NCBI RefSeq assembly: GCF_021234875.1
Contig: NZ_JAJQVM010000004.1
Span: 62,001 to 126,000, forward strand
DNA: 64,000 nucleotides
Direction: 5' to 3'
Origin: Marinibactrum halimedae
GTDB lineage: Bacteria > Pseudomonadota > Gammaproteobacteria > Pseudomonadales > Cellvibrionaceae
Shown piece after piece: positions 24,696 to 36,320 of the stretch. The stretch's first letter is position 1. Every line of letters begins with the position of its first letter. The notes under the pieces were generated by a model. The model did not search any database and was not told where the DNA came from. It saw only the letters and a program-made list of their open reading frames with translations. The translations under genes and the position numbers were made by a program.

Positions 24696-26428
24696 TAACC
24701 GATTAACTGAGTACGTAAAAGGCTCACGATGTCATCCACGGAGACATCTTGCTTATCGGCTTCACGGCGGTTTTTATACTCAACGGTGCCACCTTCCAAA
24801 CCTCGGTCTCCCACCACAACGCGATGAGGAATGCCCATTAAATCGGTATCGGCCAGCATAACGCCCAAGCGCGCTTTAGGCTCATCCATGTAAATTACAT
24901 CAATGCCCGCAGCCGTTAATTCTGCGTAGAGGGCTTCACAGTTTTCTGCCACCGCTTCGGATTTATGAAGGTTAATCGGGATTAACGCCACTTGGAACGG
25001 TGCGATCGCTGCAGGCCAAATAATGCCTTTGTCATCGTGGTTTTGCTCAATGGCCGCCGCCACAATGCGAGAAACACCAATACCGTAACATCCCATAACC
25101 ATGGGTTTCTGCTTGCCGTTTTCATCCAAAATGGTGGCGTTCATGGCTTCGGAATATTTCGTTCCCAGTTGGAAGATATGGCCGACTTCAATACCACGCT
25201 TAATATCGATCACACCGTTGCCGCACGGGCTTGGGTCGTTGACTTGAACGTTACGCAAGTCTTCAATGCGGCCCAAGGCAATATCACGCTCCCAATTTAC
25301 GTTGGTAAGGTGAACGCCGTCTTTGTTGGCGCCACAGCAGAAATCCGCCAACACCGCTGCAGAACGATCGACGATAACCTCAATCGCCTCACTCACCCCA
25401 ACAGGGCCTAATGAACCGGGAGCGGCACCAAATTCCGCCTGAATACGCGCTTCTGGGGCAAAGGCGAGAGGGCTGGCTACGCCCGGTAACTTCTCGGCTT
25501 TAATTTCGTTCAGCTCATGATCCCCACGAAGAATCAGAGCAACGAGTTTTTGCTCGCCCTCGTCATTGGCTTCGCCCATTACCACTAAGGTTTTCACGGT
25601 TTGCGAAGGATCGAGCTGCAAGAACGCGGCGACTTCATCAATCGTACGCTGATCTGGGGTGTCGACTTCAGCCATGGCCGCCCCTGCTGCTGGACGCTCG
25701 CCCACTGGGGCTAAAGCTTCGGCCAATTCCACATTGGCGGCGTAGTCGCTTTCTGAGCTGAACGCGATGTCGTCTTCACCGCTGGCAGCCAAGACGTGGA
25801 ATTCGTGAGAGGCAGACCCACCAATGGAGCCGGTATCGGCCAAGACCGGGCGATAGTCCAACCCAATGCGATCGAAGATGTTGCAATAGGCTTGATGCAT
25901 CTCGTCGTAGGTGGATTGCAGGCTATCGAAAGACGCGTGGAAGGAATAAGCGTCTTTCATCAAGAATTCGCGGGCACGCATCACACCAAAGCGCGGACGG
26001 GTTTCGTCGCGGAATTTGGTTTGAATCTGATAAAAATTCGCCGGCAATTGCTTGTAGCTGTTAATTTCACTGCGAATGATATCGGTAATGACCTCTTCGT
26101 GAGTCGGGCCTAAGCAGAAATCATTCGTGTGACGATCTTTCACTCGCAACAGCTCACCGCCATATTGCTCCCAACGGCCCGATTCCTGCCATAACTCCGC
26201 AGGCTGCACCACGGGCATAAGTACCTCTTGGGCCCCTGCTGCATCCATCTCTTCACGAACAATGGCTTCCACTTTTCGCAAGACGCGTAACCCTAACGGG
26301 AGCCAGTTATACAAACCCGACGCTAATTTACGGGTCATCCCCGCGCGTAACATCAGCTGATGGCTGACCACCACGGCATCTGAAGGGGTTTCTTTTAACG
26401 TAGCAATAAGGAAACGACTGGCTCGCAT
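24695..26428 (-). CDS. proS: Prolyl-tRNA synthetase
   Basis: This 577-residue class II aminoacyl-tRNA synthetase charges tRNA-Pro. It shows the bacterial-type layout: the motif 2 region around [27 protein letters not shown], an inserted YbaK-like editing domain (about 225-390), the motif 3 region [17 protein letters not shown], and a C-terminal anticodon-binding domain. The start is [11 protein letters not shown]-like ([15 protein letters not shown]), as in other proS. It is full length. It forms a translationally coupled pair with the transglycosylase. Base composition is near 52% G+C, far above the T6SS region. Confidence 0.97.
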   Translation of the reverse strand: MRASRFLIATLKETPSDAVVVSHQLMLRAGMTRKLASGLYNWLPLGLRVLRKVEAIVREEMDAAGAQEVLMPVVQPAELWQESGRWEQYGGELLRVKDRHTNDFCLGPTHEEVITDIIRSEINSYKQLPANFYQIQTKFRDETRPRFGVMRAREFLMKDAYSFHASFDSLQSTYDEMHQAYCNIFDRIGLDYRPVLADTGSIGGSASHEFHVLAASGEDDIAFSSESDYAANVELAEALAPVGERPAAGAAMAEVDTPDQRTIDEVAAFLQLDPSQTVKTLVVMGEANDEGEQKLVALILRGDHELNEIKAEKLPGVASPLAFAPEARIQAEFGAAPGSLGPVGVSEAIEVIVDRSAAVLADFCCGANKDGVHLTNVNWERDIALGRIEDLRNVQVNDPSPCGNGVIDIKRGIEVGHIFQLGTKYSEAMNATILDENGKQKPMVMGCYGIGVSRIVAAAIEQNHDDKGIIWPAAIAPFQVALIPINLHKSEAVAENCEALYAELTAAGIDVIYMDEPKARLGVMLADTDLMGIPHRVVVGDRGLEGGTVEYKNRREADKQDVSVDDIVSLLRTQLIG

Positions 26429-26913
26429 TGTGATTATTCATCTCTTGGTTAAACAGAAGAAGACGCCCGGTTTATTCGTTACTCAACGCAGGCGATGCCG
26501 TTATACGCATCAACCCGGTGCTGGGTGTCAAAGAAACCTATTTGGCGACGTTTTTTTAGGCAAAATAGTTGCCCAGTCAAAAAATAGCCGCTTATTTTAA
26601 GGCGCACCGAAGCGGCTGCATAGTGCGAGAACCGAGTTATAGCAATATTGATGCACTTTACCGGATACCGTGAGTCGCCAATTGCGGACTTTAACTATAA
26701 GATGAAACCAAGGCGATTATCTCGTCATAAACCATAACGACGCCGGCACTACCCCTGTCGGCGATGACTCATAACTCTGCTCCACAACCTTGGGGCTTAG
26801 GTGATCCGCTTTCTGGATAAAAAGGACAAGACGAAAAGGCCGCAAACCCAACCGTCTCACAGGGATGACGATACACGAAGGCAGATGCAATAAGAGATTT
26901 ATAAGGAGCCACC
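26429..26913. other. Intergenic region between divergent proS and the HIT gene
   Basis: This 485-base region should hold the promoters of proS (leftward) and the HIT gene (rightward). I see no clear terminator, tRNA or operator here. Short frames in it are poor and not called. Confidence 0.3.
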
Positions 26914-27384
26914 ATGTTTACTTTGCACCCCACCCTGGAAAAAGACACTGTGATTCTGGGCCACTTCCCATTATCGCTGGTGTTGTTAAGCAAAGACAGC
27001 CGCTACCCCTGGTGCATACTGGTACCGCAACGCAGTAATGTACGAGACATTCATCACCTCGACTCAGAAGATCGACGCCAACTGATGGAGGAGTCCTGCT
27101 ACTTGGCCGAATCCATGGTATCCATGTTCGCCCCAGACAAAATGAACGTTGCCGCTTTGGGCAATCAAGTGCCACAACTTCACCTTCATCATATCGCGCG
27201 CTTCAAAGACGATGCCGCATGGCCAAATCCGGTTTGGGGCGCGCACCCACCTCTTGCGTACTCCGATGAAGAATTAAACAACCGGGTTTCTCGATTGCGC
27301 AGTGCCCTTGCAGGGCAAGAGTTTATCGTGAGCGATGTGGCTCCTGAGCCTTCTACGCAATTTAATCAGACCATTGAGACCTGA
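26914..27384 (+). CDS. HIT-family nucleotide-binding protein
   Basis: This 156-residue protein has the histidine-triad region QLHLHHIARFKDDAAWPNPVWG, as in the gammaproteobacterial HIT proteins, and the N-terminal LGHFPLSLVLLSKDSRYPWCILVPQR block. HIT proteins hydrolyse or transfer nucleotide phosphates; the physiological substrate is unknown. An AAGGAG site lies 8-9 nt before the ATG. It is full length with a free C-terminal tail of about 30 residues. Confidence 0.85.
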   Translation: MFTLHPTLEKDTVILGHFPLSLVLLSKDSRYPWCILVPQRSNVRDIHHLDSEDRRQLMEESCYLAESMVSMFAPDKMNVAALGNQVPQLHLHHIARFKDDAAWPNPVWGAHPPLAYSDEELNNRVSRLRSALAGQEFIVSDVAPEPSTQFNQTIET

Positions 27385-27605
27385 GTTAATCAAAGCTTAA
27401 GTTAGACCATACATTCGGAGCAGGTTCTTCCTGCCCGATTATTCTTTAATACAACAACTTGCCTTATCTATTGAATAACGTTTACTCTCACGTATTCATA
27501 AGTCACAAACGGTTTCAAAATTGTTTGAGGCATTACGTTTATTCCTCAATGTTCTTTACCCCTAGGTTTATCACCATTAAGTTTATTACCCACATGGATT
27601 ATTGT

Positions 27606-28043
27606 ATGAAAACAGTATCTAAGATCTTGTTGATCTTTTCTTTCTTTTTAGCCGGATGCACCACCACCACCACATTTGAGACTGTTCAGTCAGACGTTAG
27701 CTTACGCATTAACGAAAAGGCGTCATTTGATGTGTCGGGTAATACCAGCCGTACTTATGCCACCACCAGTTTTGGCCAATTTAAATTCAAAGCAGAAAAA
27801 GAAGGTATGGAGCCTATGTACGGCATCATGCCATTAAAATTTAATGGTGGGTATTTAACCGCCGATATCTTATTTTTTGCACCAGCCATGTTCTACAACT
27901 TAAGAGAAGTCTTTCCGTACTATCAGTTTGATGTAGAGAAAAAAGAGGTTCGCTACAAAAAAAGAGAGTCCGACGGCTGGATGATTTACAAACCGAAGCC
28001 TGAAGAAGTTGAGCACGCAAAAGCCTATTTTGGAGTTCAATAA
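27606..28043 (+). CDS. Lipoprotein of unknown function
   Basis: This 145-residue protein starts with a lipoprotein signal peptide ending in the lipobox LAGC, then a Thr-rich stretch and a beta-rich domain with a YGIMPLKFNGGYLTADILFF region. It is likely an outer-membrane lipoprotein. The frame stays open upstream; ATG 27606 is chosen because it places the lipobox correctly (ATG 27594 is possible). An intrinsic terminator follows. Confidence 0.75.
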   Translation: MKTVSKILLIFSFFLAGCTTTTTFETVQSDVSLRINEKASFDVSGNTSRTYATTSFGQFKFKAEKEGMEPMYGIMPLKFNGGYLTADILFFAPAMFYNLREVFPYYQFDVEKKEVRYKKRESDGWMIYKPKPEEVEHAKAYFGVQ

Positions 28044-28060
28044 CTTCTCCACAAGCAAAT

Positions 28061-28086
28061 AAAAAAGGGGCAAACGCCCCTTTTTT
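28061..28086. terminator. Intrinsic terminator, probably bidirectional
   Basis: A GGGGC/GCCCC stem with an AAAC loop, flanked by six A and six T, lies between two convergent genes (lipoprotein and the 340-aa gene). Confidence 0.9.
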
Positions 28087-28121
28087 ATTTCTAAAGAACA
28101 ATAAGAAAAACCATAATTTTC

Positions 28122-29144
28122 TTAATCGTTCGTTACAGAGAGATATACCATCGTTTGATTCAAAAGCTGATAAGCGACTTCACCAAAGGTAATCGGCCCA
28201 ACCAAATCCTGAGTTTTTTTGCCTTCTAATTCAGAGTACAAGAAATTTAAAATACAATTACAGGAAAAAGCCACCTTTTCATCATCTGCCGAGCTCATGG
28301 CTTTATCAAATGCAGAAACGTAGTCACCAACGGGTTCGGCAAATCGATAGCTCATATCGGCAAAAACAGGTGCGTACAAATCCACTTTATTATCAACTTC
28401 ATTAACATTTTGTACACTCACATTTACCATCACACCGGAATAATCTGCAACCAGTGGCAAGCAAGTATCAATTTTATTTTCTAGAATGTATTGCGCCAGG
28501 TTCGCAGGTTTGCCATCAATTTTACAGTCACCCACTGAAAAACCGGTTTCATTAAATGTAATTGAAGGACCAGAGCCGGGTTGAAATAAATTTACGGTAT
28601 TCACACTGGCCATCTGATGCTCTGGTAAAGGCACATGCATAACAACAGCATGCTGTTCACTCAATTGCCCACTGGCTGGCCCAAAACCTGTTTTTGCAGA
28701 CGATTTTCCTAACTCATCTAAATGCACCCCAGCAATCCAACCAATAATCGGGGAGAAAAACATATTCGGAAAATTCGGTGCATTGTGAGCGTAATTAATA
28801 TGAACTTCCGACGTCGCCGGAAGAATCACCAAACTAAAACCTTGCTCCGGCGCCTCTTGGGCAATACGAGATATAGTGTTGGAATCGTATAACGTTAAAC
28901 GAGGTGGCTGATTTGATGTGATACCTTCAATTTTTGTTACAAACAATTTACCTTGTGTAACCACACCTCCCTCTTCCCCCATAAAATAGGGAATGGTTCC
29001 GGCAATCCAATTACCCGCAGGCAGTTGACTCAACAATTTTTCGTCAGCGGCAATCATCAAATAATCGCCGTTATTTATAGACTCTTTAACGGTATCGACA
29101 TCAAGCAACCGGTTTGAGAATGAAACTTCTTTATCTATTGCCAT
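28122..29144 (-). CDS. FIST-like protein of unknown function
   Basis: This 340-residue soluble protein has an N-terminal block (DYLMIAADEKLLSQLPAGNWIAGTIPYFMG), a middle with the YFIP-like GFSLVILPATSEV, and a C-terminal block with SCNCILNFLYSEL and GPITFGEVAYQLLNQTMVYL. The last part recalls the C-terminal domain of FIST sensors (cysteine-rich strand, then GE.....n.t). I recognise it only as a conserved hypothetical family and do not give a domain number. It is 27 bp downstream of the triple-repeat protein gene and probably co-transcribed with it. Confidence 0.6.
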   Translation of the reverse strand: MAIDKEVSFSNRLLDVDTVKESINNGDYLMIAADEKLLSQLPAGNWIAGTIPYFMGEEGGVVTQGKLFVTKIEGITSNQPPRLTLYDSNTISRIAQEAPEQGFSLVILPATSEVHINYAHNAPNFPNMFFSPIIGWIAGVHLDELGKSSAKTGFGPASGQLSEQHAVVMHVPLPEHQMASVNTVNLFQPGSGPSITFNETGFSVGDCKIDGKPANLAQYILENKIDTCLPLVADYSGVMVNVSVQNVNEVDNKVDLYAPVFADMSYRFAEPVGDYVSAFDKAMSSADDEKVAFSCNCILNFLYSELEGKKTQDLVGPITFGEVAYQLLNQTMVYLSVTND

Positions 29145-29171
29145 AGTGAGGCTCCCTATGTTTAAGGAGTG

Positions 29172-30410
29172 TTATTGGTTGCTGGCACGTTCGAGTACAA
29201 AACGCAATTCATCGTGCATTAAGCGTTGGTTTTGCAAAAAGAACGAGCGTAATTTTTGTGCAGCACTGCGTTCTGTATTTAAGTCATTTGAACTAAATAC
29301 ACGGGTGCGCAATTGCGATAACAGCAGCTTATAAGCCATTTGATTGCCCGGAAGAAATCCTTCTTCGCGTAAAATACGAGACCAAATTCCATGATCTGCA
29401 TCAGGCAAAGACAACTCACCACCGGGGCTGATTGCACTTATCGTTTCTCGGCTTAGTACCTGATTAATAAATATAAGTTCTCGCTTTAAGCTTCTGGCAT
29501 TTTTATAAAAAAATTGTCGTATTTCACTGACTACCGACTGGCGAATTTCGGTACTACCAACTTCAAAGCGGGGGCGTAATTTGGACAACATCAACCGTAA
29601 AGGCAGGTTATCCGAAGGCACAACCAAACGCCCTGCAATAATATGTTGCCAAATTTTATTTTGGGTGCCAGGCAGAACTAATTTTCTGCTCGGTGCAGCC
29701 GTTGCTTTAGTACTTGAAGCCGCTTTTTGAGCTCCGGTTAACAATGCACATTCTTGCTTTAAACGCTGTGCGTTTTGAACAAAGAAGGATCGTAGTTCAA
29801 GCACCGCTTGCTGAACATCCTGAGCATCTGTTCCCGACATCGCCCTTAATTTTAGCTTAGATAAAAGCAATTTTAAGGGTAAAGATTTTGTTTTGACATG
29901 AACTTGATCTAGCACGATACGGCGCCAAATAGGATCCGACTCTGAGGGCAACGCAACACGAGCAACTTCTCCTGACGCACTCAAGTCTTCCAGAATTTTA
30001 CTCACCGTTTCGACATTGATTTGACATAGTCGAGCAGTAGCATCTGCGTCTAGACTTTTTGCCTGAGCCATAGCAACAAGGCTTTCTAGTTGATGTGTAT
30101 ACGTTTTATTGACCCGTCCTAAAAAGCTAGGCGCTGAAGCAGACTCCAAAACCGATGCATCATCCGGCATGGGTGTATTAATAAAGATGGTATAACGACC
30201 AAAACGAATATGTTGCCATTCACAACGTTTTACGTTTTGATTTTCTTGCAAACTCGACTTGGTAATAAAAGACAACAATGGCTTCTCTGTAGCCTGGGAA
30301 ATAGCAATATTAACCCGCTCTTTTTCCTCATCCAATTGAATGTCATTAATAGTCCAAGGAGAGTAAATACCTATGATTTGTTCTAATTCTTTACGCTGCA
30401 GTTTTTCCAT
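29172..30410 (-). CDS. Triple-repeat protein with a possible ISL3-transposase-derived N-terminus
   Basis: This 412-residue protein holds three copies of a roughly 70-residue unit (about 154-222, 246-314, 335-404), each built as LP.....IW..I...., then LPLKLLLSKLK or similar, then a helix and S.FF.QN.R.L..E. The first 150 residues recall the N-terminal part of ISL3-family transposases (a strand set IIGIYSPWTINDIQLD and W-HIRFGRYTIFINTPMP) without the zinc cysteines, followed by a helix-turn-helix-like stretch (ATARLCQINVETVSKIL). The ATG at 30410 has GGAG upstream; the in-frame TTG at 30437 is less likely. It precedes a FIST-like gene. Three 14-bp tandem repeats lie in its upstream region. Function is unknown. 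Confidence 0.55.
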   Translation of the reverse strand: MEKLQRKELEQIIGIYSPWTINDIQLDEEKERVNIAISQATEKPLLSFITKSSLQENQNVKRCEWQHIRFGRYTIFINTPMPDDASVLESASAPSFLGRVNKTYTHQLESLVAMAQAKSLDADATARLCQINVETVSKILEDLSASGEVARVALPSESDPIWRRIVLDQVHVKTKSLPLKLLLSKLKLRAMSGTDAQDVQQAVLELRSFFVQNAQRLKQECALLTGAQKAASSTKATAAPSRKLVLPGTQNKIWQHIIAGRLVVPSDNLPLRLMLSKLRPRFEVGSTEIRQSVVSEIRQFFYKNARSLKRELIFINQVLSRETISAISPGGELSLPDADHGIWSRILREEGFLPGNQMAYKLLLSQLRTRVFSSNDLNTERSAAQKLRSFFLQNQRLMHDELRFVLERASNQ

Positions 30411-30492
30411 TGGAAAAGCTCCACTATCATCAAACAAAACAGGAATAGCGCCCTAGTAACTCTGCGTCATCATTCTATGCAGTACTTTTTGT

Positions 30493-30534
30493 CGTACTCT
30501 ATTTCTCGTACTCTATTTCTCGTACTCTGTTTAT
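30493..30534. repeat. Three tandem 14-bp repeats upstream of the triple-repeat protein gene
   Basis: CGTACTCTATTTCT occurs twice exactly, followed by CGTACTCTGTTTAT with two changes, and is flanked by AGTAC boxes. The array lies about 85 bp upstream of the gene's ATG (leftward reading). It may be an operator array; no binding protein is known from the sequence. Confidence 0.8.
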
Positions 30535-31160
30535 AGTACTTTACATAGCACTTCTATCTAGGTGTACTTCGATCTTGTAGTACGCCCAAAAAACCACTCT
30601 ACGTTGTGCACTAAATCCCTGATCAAAACCCGCAACACTGAAATTACTTACTTATCGCCACGCGTTTTCTCAAGAGCGTAGATCATGAGAATCATCCTTA
30701 ACACATCTACGCGTGCGTTATGGTACATTAATATGAATAATATATTTTTACTTAATAATAATTATAAATTTGGCGCAAAATTCATTTTTACACTTTAAAA
30801 AGCTTTAAAAGATCACAATCCTCTTTTCTCGCCTTCAACTTCGATTCAAGAGATTGAATTCGGAAATACCCAGCATAGATACCTATCTTCAAACAGTTAT
30901 CTTGAATACGTCTATCTTAAACCTTAAACAAACTGGCACTGTGAAACACACACTGCTAGCTTATGCATAATTGTGGGACGGTGAGATTACGCAGAAATGC
31001 GACACAGCGCCAGAGCAACTTCACATTTAAAAAAGAATGGCACTCATCAAACAATTTATGGCGCAAAATAAAACAAATAAATTCTTTAGTGAAAAAGAAA
31101 TTAAATTAAGAAAAACCGTTAGGAATCAACAAGATAAAAGAAGAAAAAAATAGGCATAAA

Positions 31161-31187
31161 AAAACCACCGTAATAACGGTGGTTTTT
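31161..31187 (-). terminator. Intrinsic terminator of icd
   Basis: AAAACCACCGT / ACGGTGGTTTT with an AATA loop, placed 21 bp after the icd stop codon and followed in the leftward direction by a T-run. Confidence 0.9.
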
Positions 31188-31207
31188 ACAACAAAACGAC
31201 GCTTGCG

Positions 31208-33463
<2,256 letters not shown>

Positions 33464-34050
33464 CTACTGCGTTGTAGTTGATCGCAATTGGTTAAACACA
33501 CTTCGAAGACTTTGGGTTACGCATTAACGTCTTCGCGCTATTTATTTGCCATTGTGTGGCTATTTATCGTTATAGGTACCGTTTTTATCATGGTATCGCT
33601 TGATGCCGATGAAAAGTGTATATCATCTTTGCATCATCGTGGTGTGAAGCCGCCAATTTACCGAAGCCAAAAACAACAAAACCCTTGAAAGATTAGCGGG
33701 AATTGAAGCGCAACGATGAAAAATCAACCAGCCGTTTACCCACTCTACCTCTCCGTTTATCCACCAGACACCCGTGCTTAATCACTCTAGTCCGTGGGGT
33801 ACCGTTTTTACTCGTAGCGACGTTTTTATGGTGGCAGTACAAGTAAAAAACAAGGTCAGAATCTGAACATTAACGAACCCGCATTATACAGAAACTTCAT
33901 CATTCAGAAAATTCGCCGCTTTCATTCCACTCAATGATCCATTGCATGTCACTCCACATTCCATTGATGACTCAACGTTTCTGATTTAGAAAAACAAAGA
34001 AGGTTGAAACGCAAAAAGCAATTCGGCACTTGAATGATTAAAAATCAAAC

Positions 34051-34067
34051 TAAACAAACGTTTGAAA
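34051..34067. promoter_or_regulatory. Palindromic operator-like site (copy A)
   Basis: TAAACAAACGTTTGAAA, with the palindromic core CAAACGTTTG. The same 17 bases recur at 50428-50444 upstream of an acyl-CoA dehydrogenase gene. It resembles a TetR-type acyl-CoA regulator site such as PsrA, whose core is also AAAC/GTTT, but spacing differs from the consensus I recall. It lies about 440 bp upstream of liuR. Confidence 0.5.
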
Positions 34068-34316
34068 TAGATTTAATTACCCCAGTTTATTCCTTTCTTG
34101 CCCCATTTTGTTCCAATTCTACTTTTGCTTTTACGAATATTTAGGCGCCTCATCATAAGTCACTCAAGCAATATTCATTGTCCTATCAACTGAGTCCTAT
34201 CAACTGAAACACTCCACGCGAAAGAGGTTTTTAAAATTAAAACAAATATTAAACAATTCTTTTTATGTAGATTTTGTATTTGTTAGGAAAGCCCCTTCAC
34301 AGTAAATTCTAACAGA

Positions 34317-34345
34317 TTGACGTTGACGTTAACGTTAACTTTTAA
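34317..34345 (+). promoter_or_regulatory. LiuR-type operator/promoter upstream of liuR
   Basis: The sequence TTGACGTTGACGTTAACGTTAAC contains four near-tandem GTTRAC hexamers and the perfect 12-bp palindrome GTTAACGTTAAC (34328-34339). MerR-type LiuR sites upstream of liu operons carry this kind of ACGTTAACGT core. A -35-like TTGACG with a -10-like TAAATC 20 bp downstream would place the palindrome in the long spacer typical of MerR-controlled promoters. The liuR ATG follows 160 bp later. Confidence 0.65.
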
Positions 34346-34505
34346 ATCAGCAACCGTTTTAAGACCCAGAGATTAGTGAATCGTACGCTAATCAATAATC
34401 GCAAGTTGATTAAAACGGTAGCTATCACGTTTGCGCCTTAAAAAGTAAGCACTCACAAGGTGTTAAGAAGATACCAAAAGACAAACAAGAGGGCCTTATT
34501 ACAGA

Positions 34506-34961
34506 ATGAGTGATACCCATACTATTTCTCAACTTGCGCAAGAGTTTGGCATTACCACTCGCGCTATTCGCTTTTATGAAGAGAAAGGCTTATTGCAACC
34601 TAAGCGTGTGGGTACACAACGTGTGTTTCATCATAGCGATCGAACACGTTTAAAACTGATTTTACGAGGAAAGCGCTTGGGGTTAAGCCTGGAAGAAAGT
34701 GCAGAAATCATTGGCATGTATAACCCTGAAGGTAACAATCGAAAGCAATTACAAGCTTTGATTCAAGCCATTCAACTAAAGCGCGAACACTTACTACAGC
34801 AACAAAAAGAGTTGGCAGACTTGCTTTCAGAATTAGATGCCGCAGAAGTGCAATGTTCAAAAGCACTTTTAAAGGAAGGTAAACCTGCACGCAAAAATGC
34901 GAGACCCAAAAGCAGTACAGAAAAAAATAACACCATAAAAAACACAAGACGAAAGTCGTAA
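34506..34961 (+). CDS. liuR: LiuR, MerR-family regulator of the leucine/isovalerate operon
   Basis: This 151-residue MerR protein has the N-terminal winged helix (TISQLAQEFGITTRAIRFYEEKGLL and RVFHHSDRTRLKLILRGKRLG), a dimerising coiled coil (about 80-115) and a basic tail (ARKNARPKSS...). It matches LiuR of gammaproteobacteria, which senses branched-chain catabolic intermediates. Its 5' neighbour site fits its operator. The liuA gene follows 55 bp later, so it is autoregulated with the operon. The Lys/Asn/Arg-rich C-terminal extension is longer than I expect and may bind DNA unspecifically. Confidence 0.85.
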   Translation: MSDTHTISQLAQEFGITTRAIRFYEEKGLLQPKRVGTQRVFHHSDRTRLKLILRGKRLGLSLEESAEIIGMYNPEGNNRKQLQALIQAIQLKREHLLQQQKELADLLSELDAAEVQCSKALLKEGKPARKNARPKSSTEKNNTIKNTRRKS

Positions 34962-35016
34962 AAACGAGACGAAAGTAGTACTCGCTCACCATCCTGAATG
35001 AGGAGACACCGTCACA

Positions 35017-36207
35017 ATGACTGCATCCATGCACAACGCTAGTTTTCATACCCCGTCTTTGCATTTTCCGCTGGGGGAATCCATCGATCTTTTACGGGAT
35101 ACCTGCCAACGTTTTGCCAGCGCTAATATCGCGCCGTTTGCCGACGAATACGATCGCAATAATGGGTTTCCCCGAGCGCTATGGCGTCAACTGGGTGAAT
35201 TAGGCTTATTAGGCATTACCGTCGACGAAGATTTCGGCGGCAGTGGAATGAATTATTTAGCACACGCCGTCGTCATGGAGGAAATTAGCCGAGCCAGTGC
35301 CTCGGTGGCACTGTCTTACGGCGCCCACTCCAATCTCTGCGTGAATCAAATTTTCCGCAATGGCCGTCTCGAACAAAAACAACGCTATTTGCCCAAGCTC
35401 TGCTCGGGTGAACACGTAGGTGCGCTGGCCATGTCTGAACCCGGTGCAGGCTCCGATGTGGTTAGCATGCAATTGACCGCACGAAAAGAAGGTGATCGAT
35501 TTATCCTCAATGGCAACAAAATGTGGATCACTAATGGCCCTGATGCCGATGTACTGGTGGTGTATGCCAAAACTGATAAGCTGGCAGGCAGCCGGGGTAT
35601 TACCGCTTTTATCATTGAGAAAGATTTCCCTGGTTTTTCAACCGCTCAAAAGCTCGACAAATTAGGTATGCGAGGCTCAGCGACTTGCGAATTGGTTTTT
35701 GAAGACTGCGAAGTACCCGCAGACAATATTTTAGGAAAGGAGAACGAAGGCGTCGCGGTACTCATGTCGGGGCTGGACTACGAGCGCGCCGTTTTGGCGG
35801 GTGGTCCAGTCGGGATTATGCAAGCCTGCCTAGATGTGGTGGTGCCCTATGTTCACGAACGAAAACAATTCGGGAAAAGCATTGGTGAATTCCAATTAAT
35901 GCAAGGCAAACTCGCTGATATGTATGTCGAAACCAATGCCAGCCGTGCTTACCTCTATGCAGTCGCGCAAGCGTGTGATCGAAACGATCCCTGTCGAAAA
36001 GACGCAGCGGGTGTCATTTTATTTACCGCCGAACGTGCGACACAAATGGCATTACAAGCCATTCAGGCATTAGGCGGAAATGGCTACATCAATGATTACC
36101 CCACTGGTCGTTTATTACGGGATGCCAAATTGTATGAAATTGGGGCAGGCACCTCTGAAATTCGTCGCATGTTGATTGGCCGAGAATTGTTTGAACAAAC
36201 GGCTTAA
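35017..36207 (+). CDS. liuA: Isovaleryl-CoA dehydrogenase
   Basis: This 396-residue FAD enzyme oxidises isovaleryl-CoA to 3-methylcrotonyl-CoA in leucine breakdown. The family marks are [16 protein letters not shown] (FAD region), [31 protein letters not shown] carrying the Glu at 256 that is the IVD-type catalytic base, and C-terminal [39 protein letters not shown]. Length fits. A GAGGAGA site precedes the ATG. It is the first catabolic gene behind liuR, followed 113 bp later by liuB. Confidence 0.95.
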   Translation: MTASMHNASFHTPSLHFPLGESIDLLRDTCQRFASANIAPFADEYDRNNGFPRALWRQLGELGLLGITVDEDFGGSGMNYLAHAVVMEEISRASASVALSYGAHSNLCVNQIFRNGRLEQKQRYLPKLCSGEHVGALAMSEPGAGSDVVSMQLTARKEGDRFILNGNKMWITNGPDADVLVVYAKTDKLAGSRGITAFIIEKDFPGFSTAQKLDKLGMRGSATCELVFEDCEVPADNILGKENEGVAVLMSGLDYERAVLAGGPVGIMQACLDVVVPYVHERKQFGKSIGEFQLMQGKLADMYVETNASRAYLYAVAQACDRNDPCRKDAAGVILFTAERATQMALQAIQALGGNGYINDYPTGRLLRDAKLYEIGAGTSEIRRMLIGRELFEQTA

Positions 36208-36255
36208 CGCTGTGACTGCCTAATCGATGTTAAAAGCCGCAAGCCTTTTATCACA

Positions 36256-36287
36256 GTGAAAATAGTCAACCATGAAAATAGTCAACC
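36256..36287 (+). repeat. Two tandem 16-bp repeats between liuA and liuB
   Basis: The gap before liuB holds two near-identical units (TGAAAATAGTCAACC with one-base linker), giving a local direct duplication. It lies 30-60 bp upstream of the liuB ribosome site and may affect mRNA folding or have no function. Confidence 0.6.
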
Positions 36288-36320
36288 GATGTAAGGCGTA
36301 AAAATAAGGAGGGTGAAGGT

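Larger units (their letters stand above)
30411..31207. other. Intergenic region between the triple-repeat gene and icd
   Basis: This region of nearly 800 bases contains the 14-bp repeat array (30493-30534), the promoter of the triple-repeat gene, and at its right end the icd terminator (31161-31187). Between them it is AT-rich with no convincing gene. Confidence 0.4.

Noticed and set aside
33488-33688. 66-codon frame with one TM-like segment upstream of icd
   Set aside because: No good ribosome site, and composition changes in the second half; it overlaps the icd promoter region. Too weak to call.
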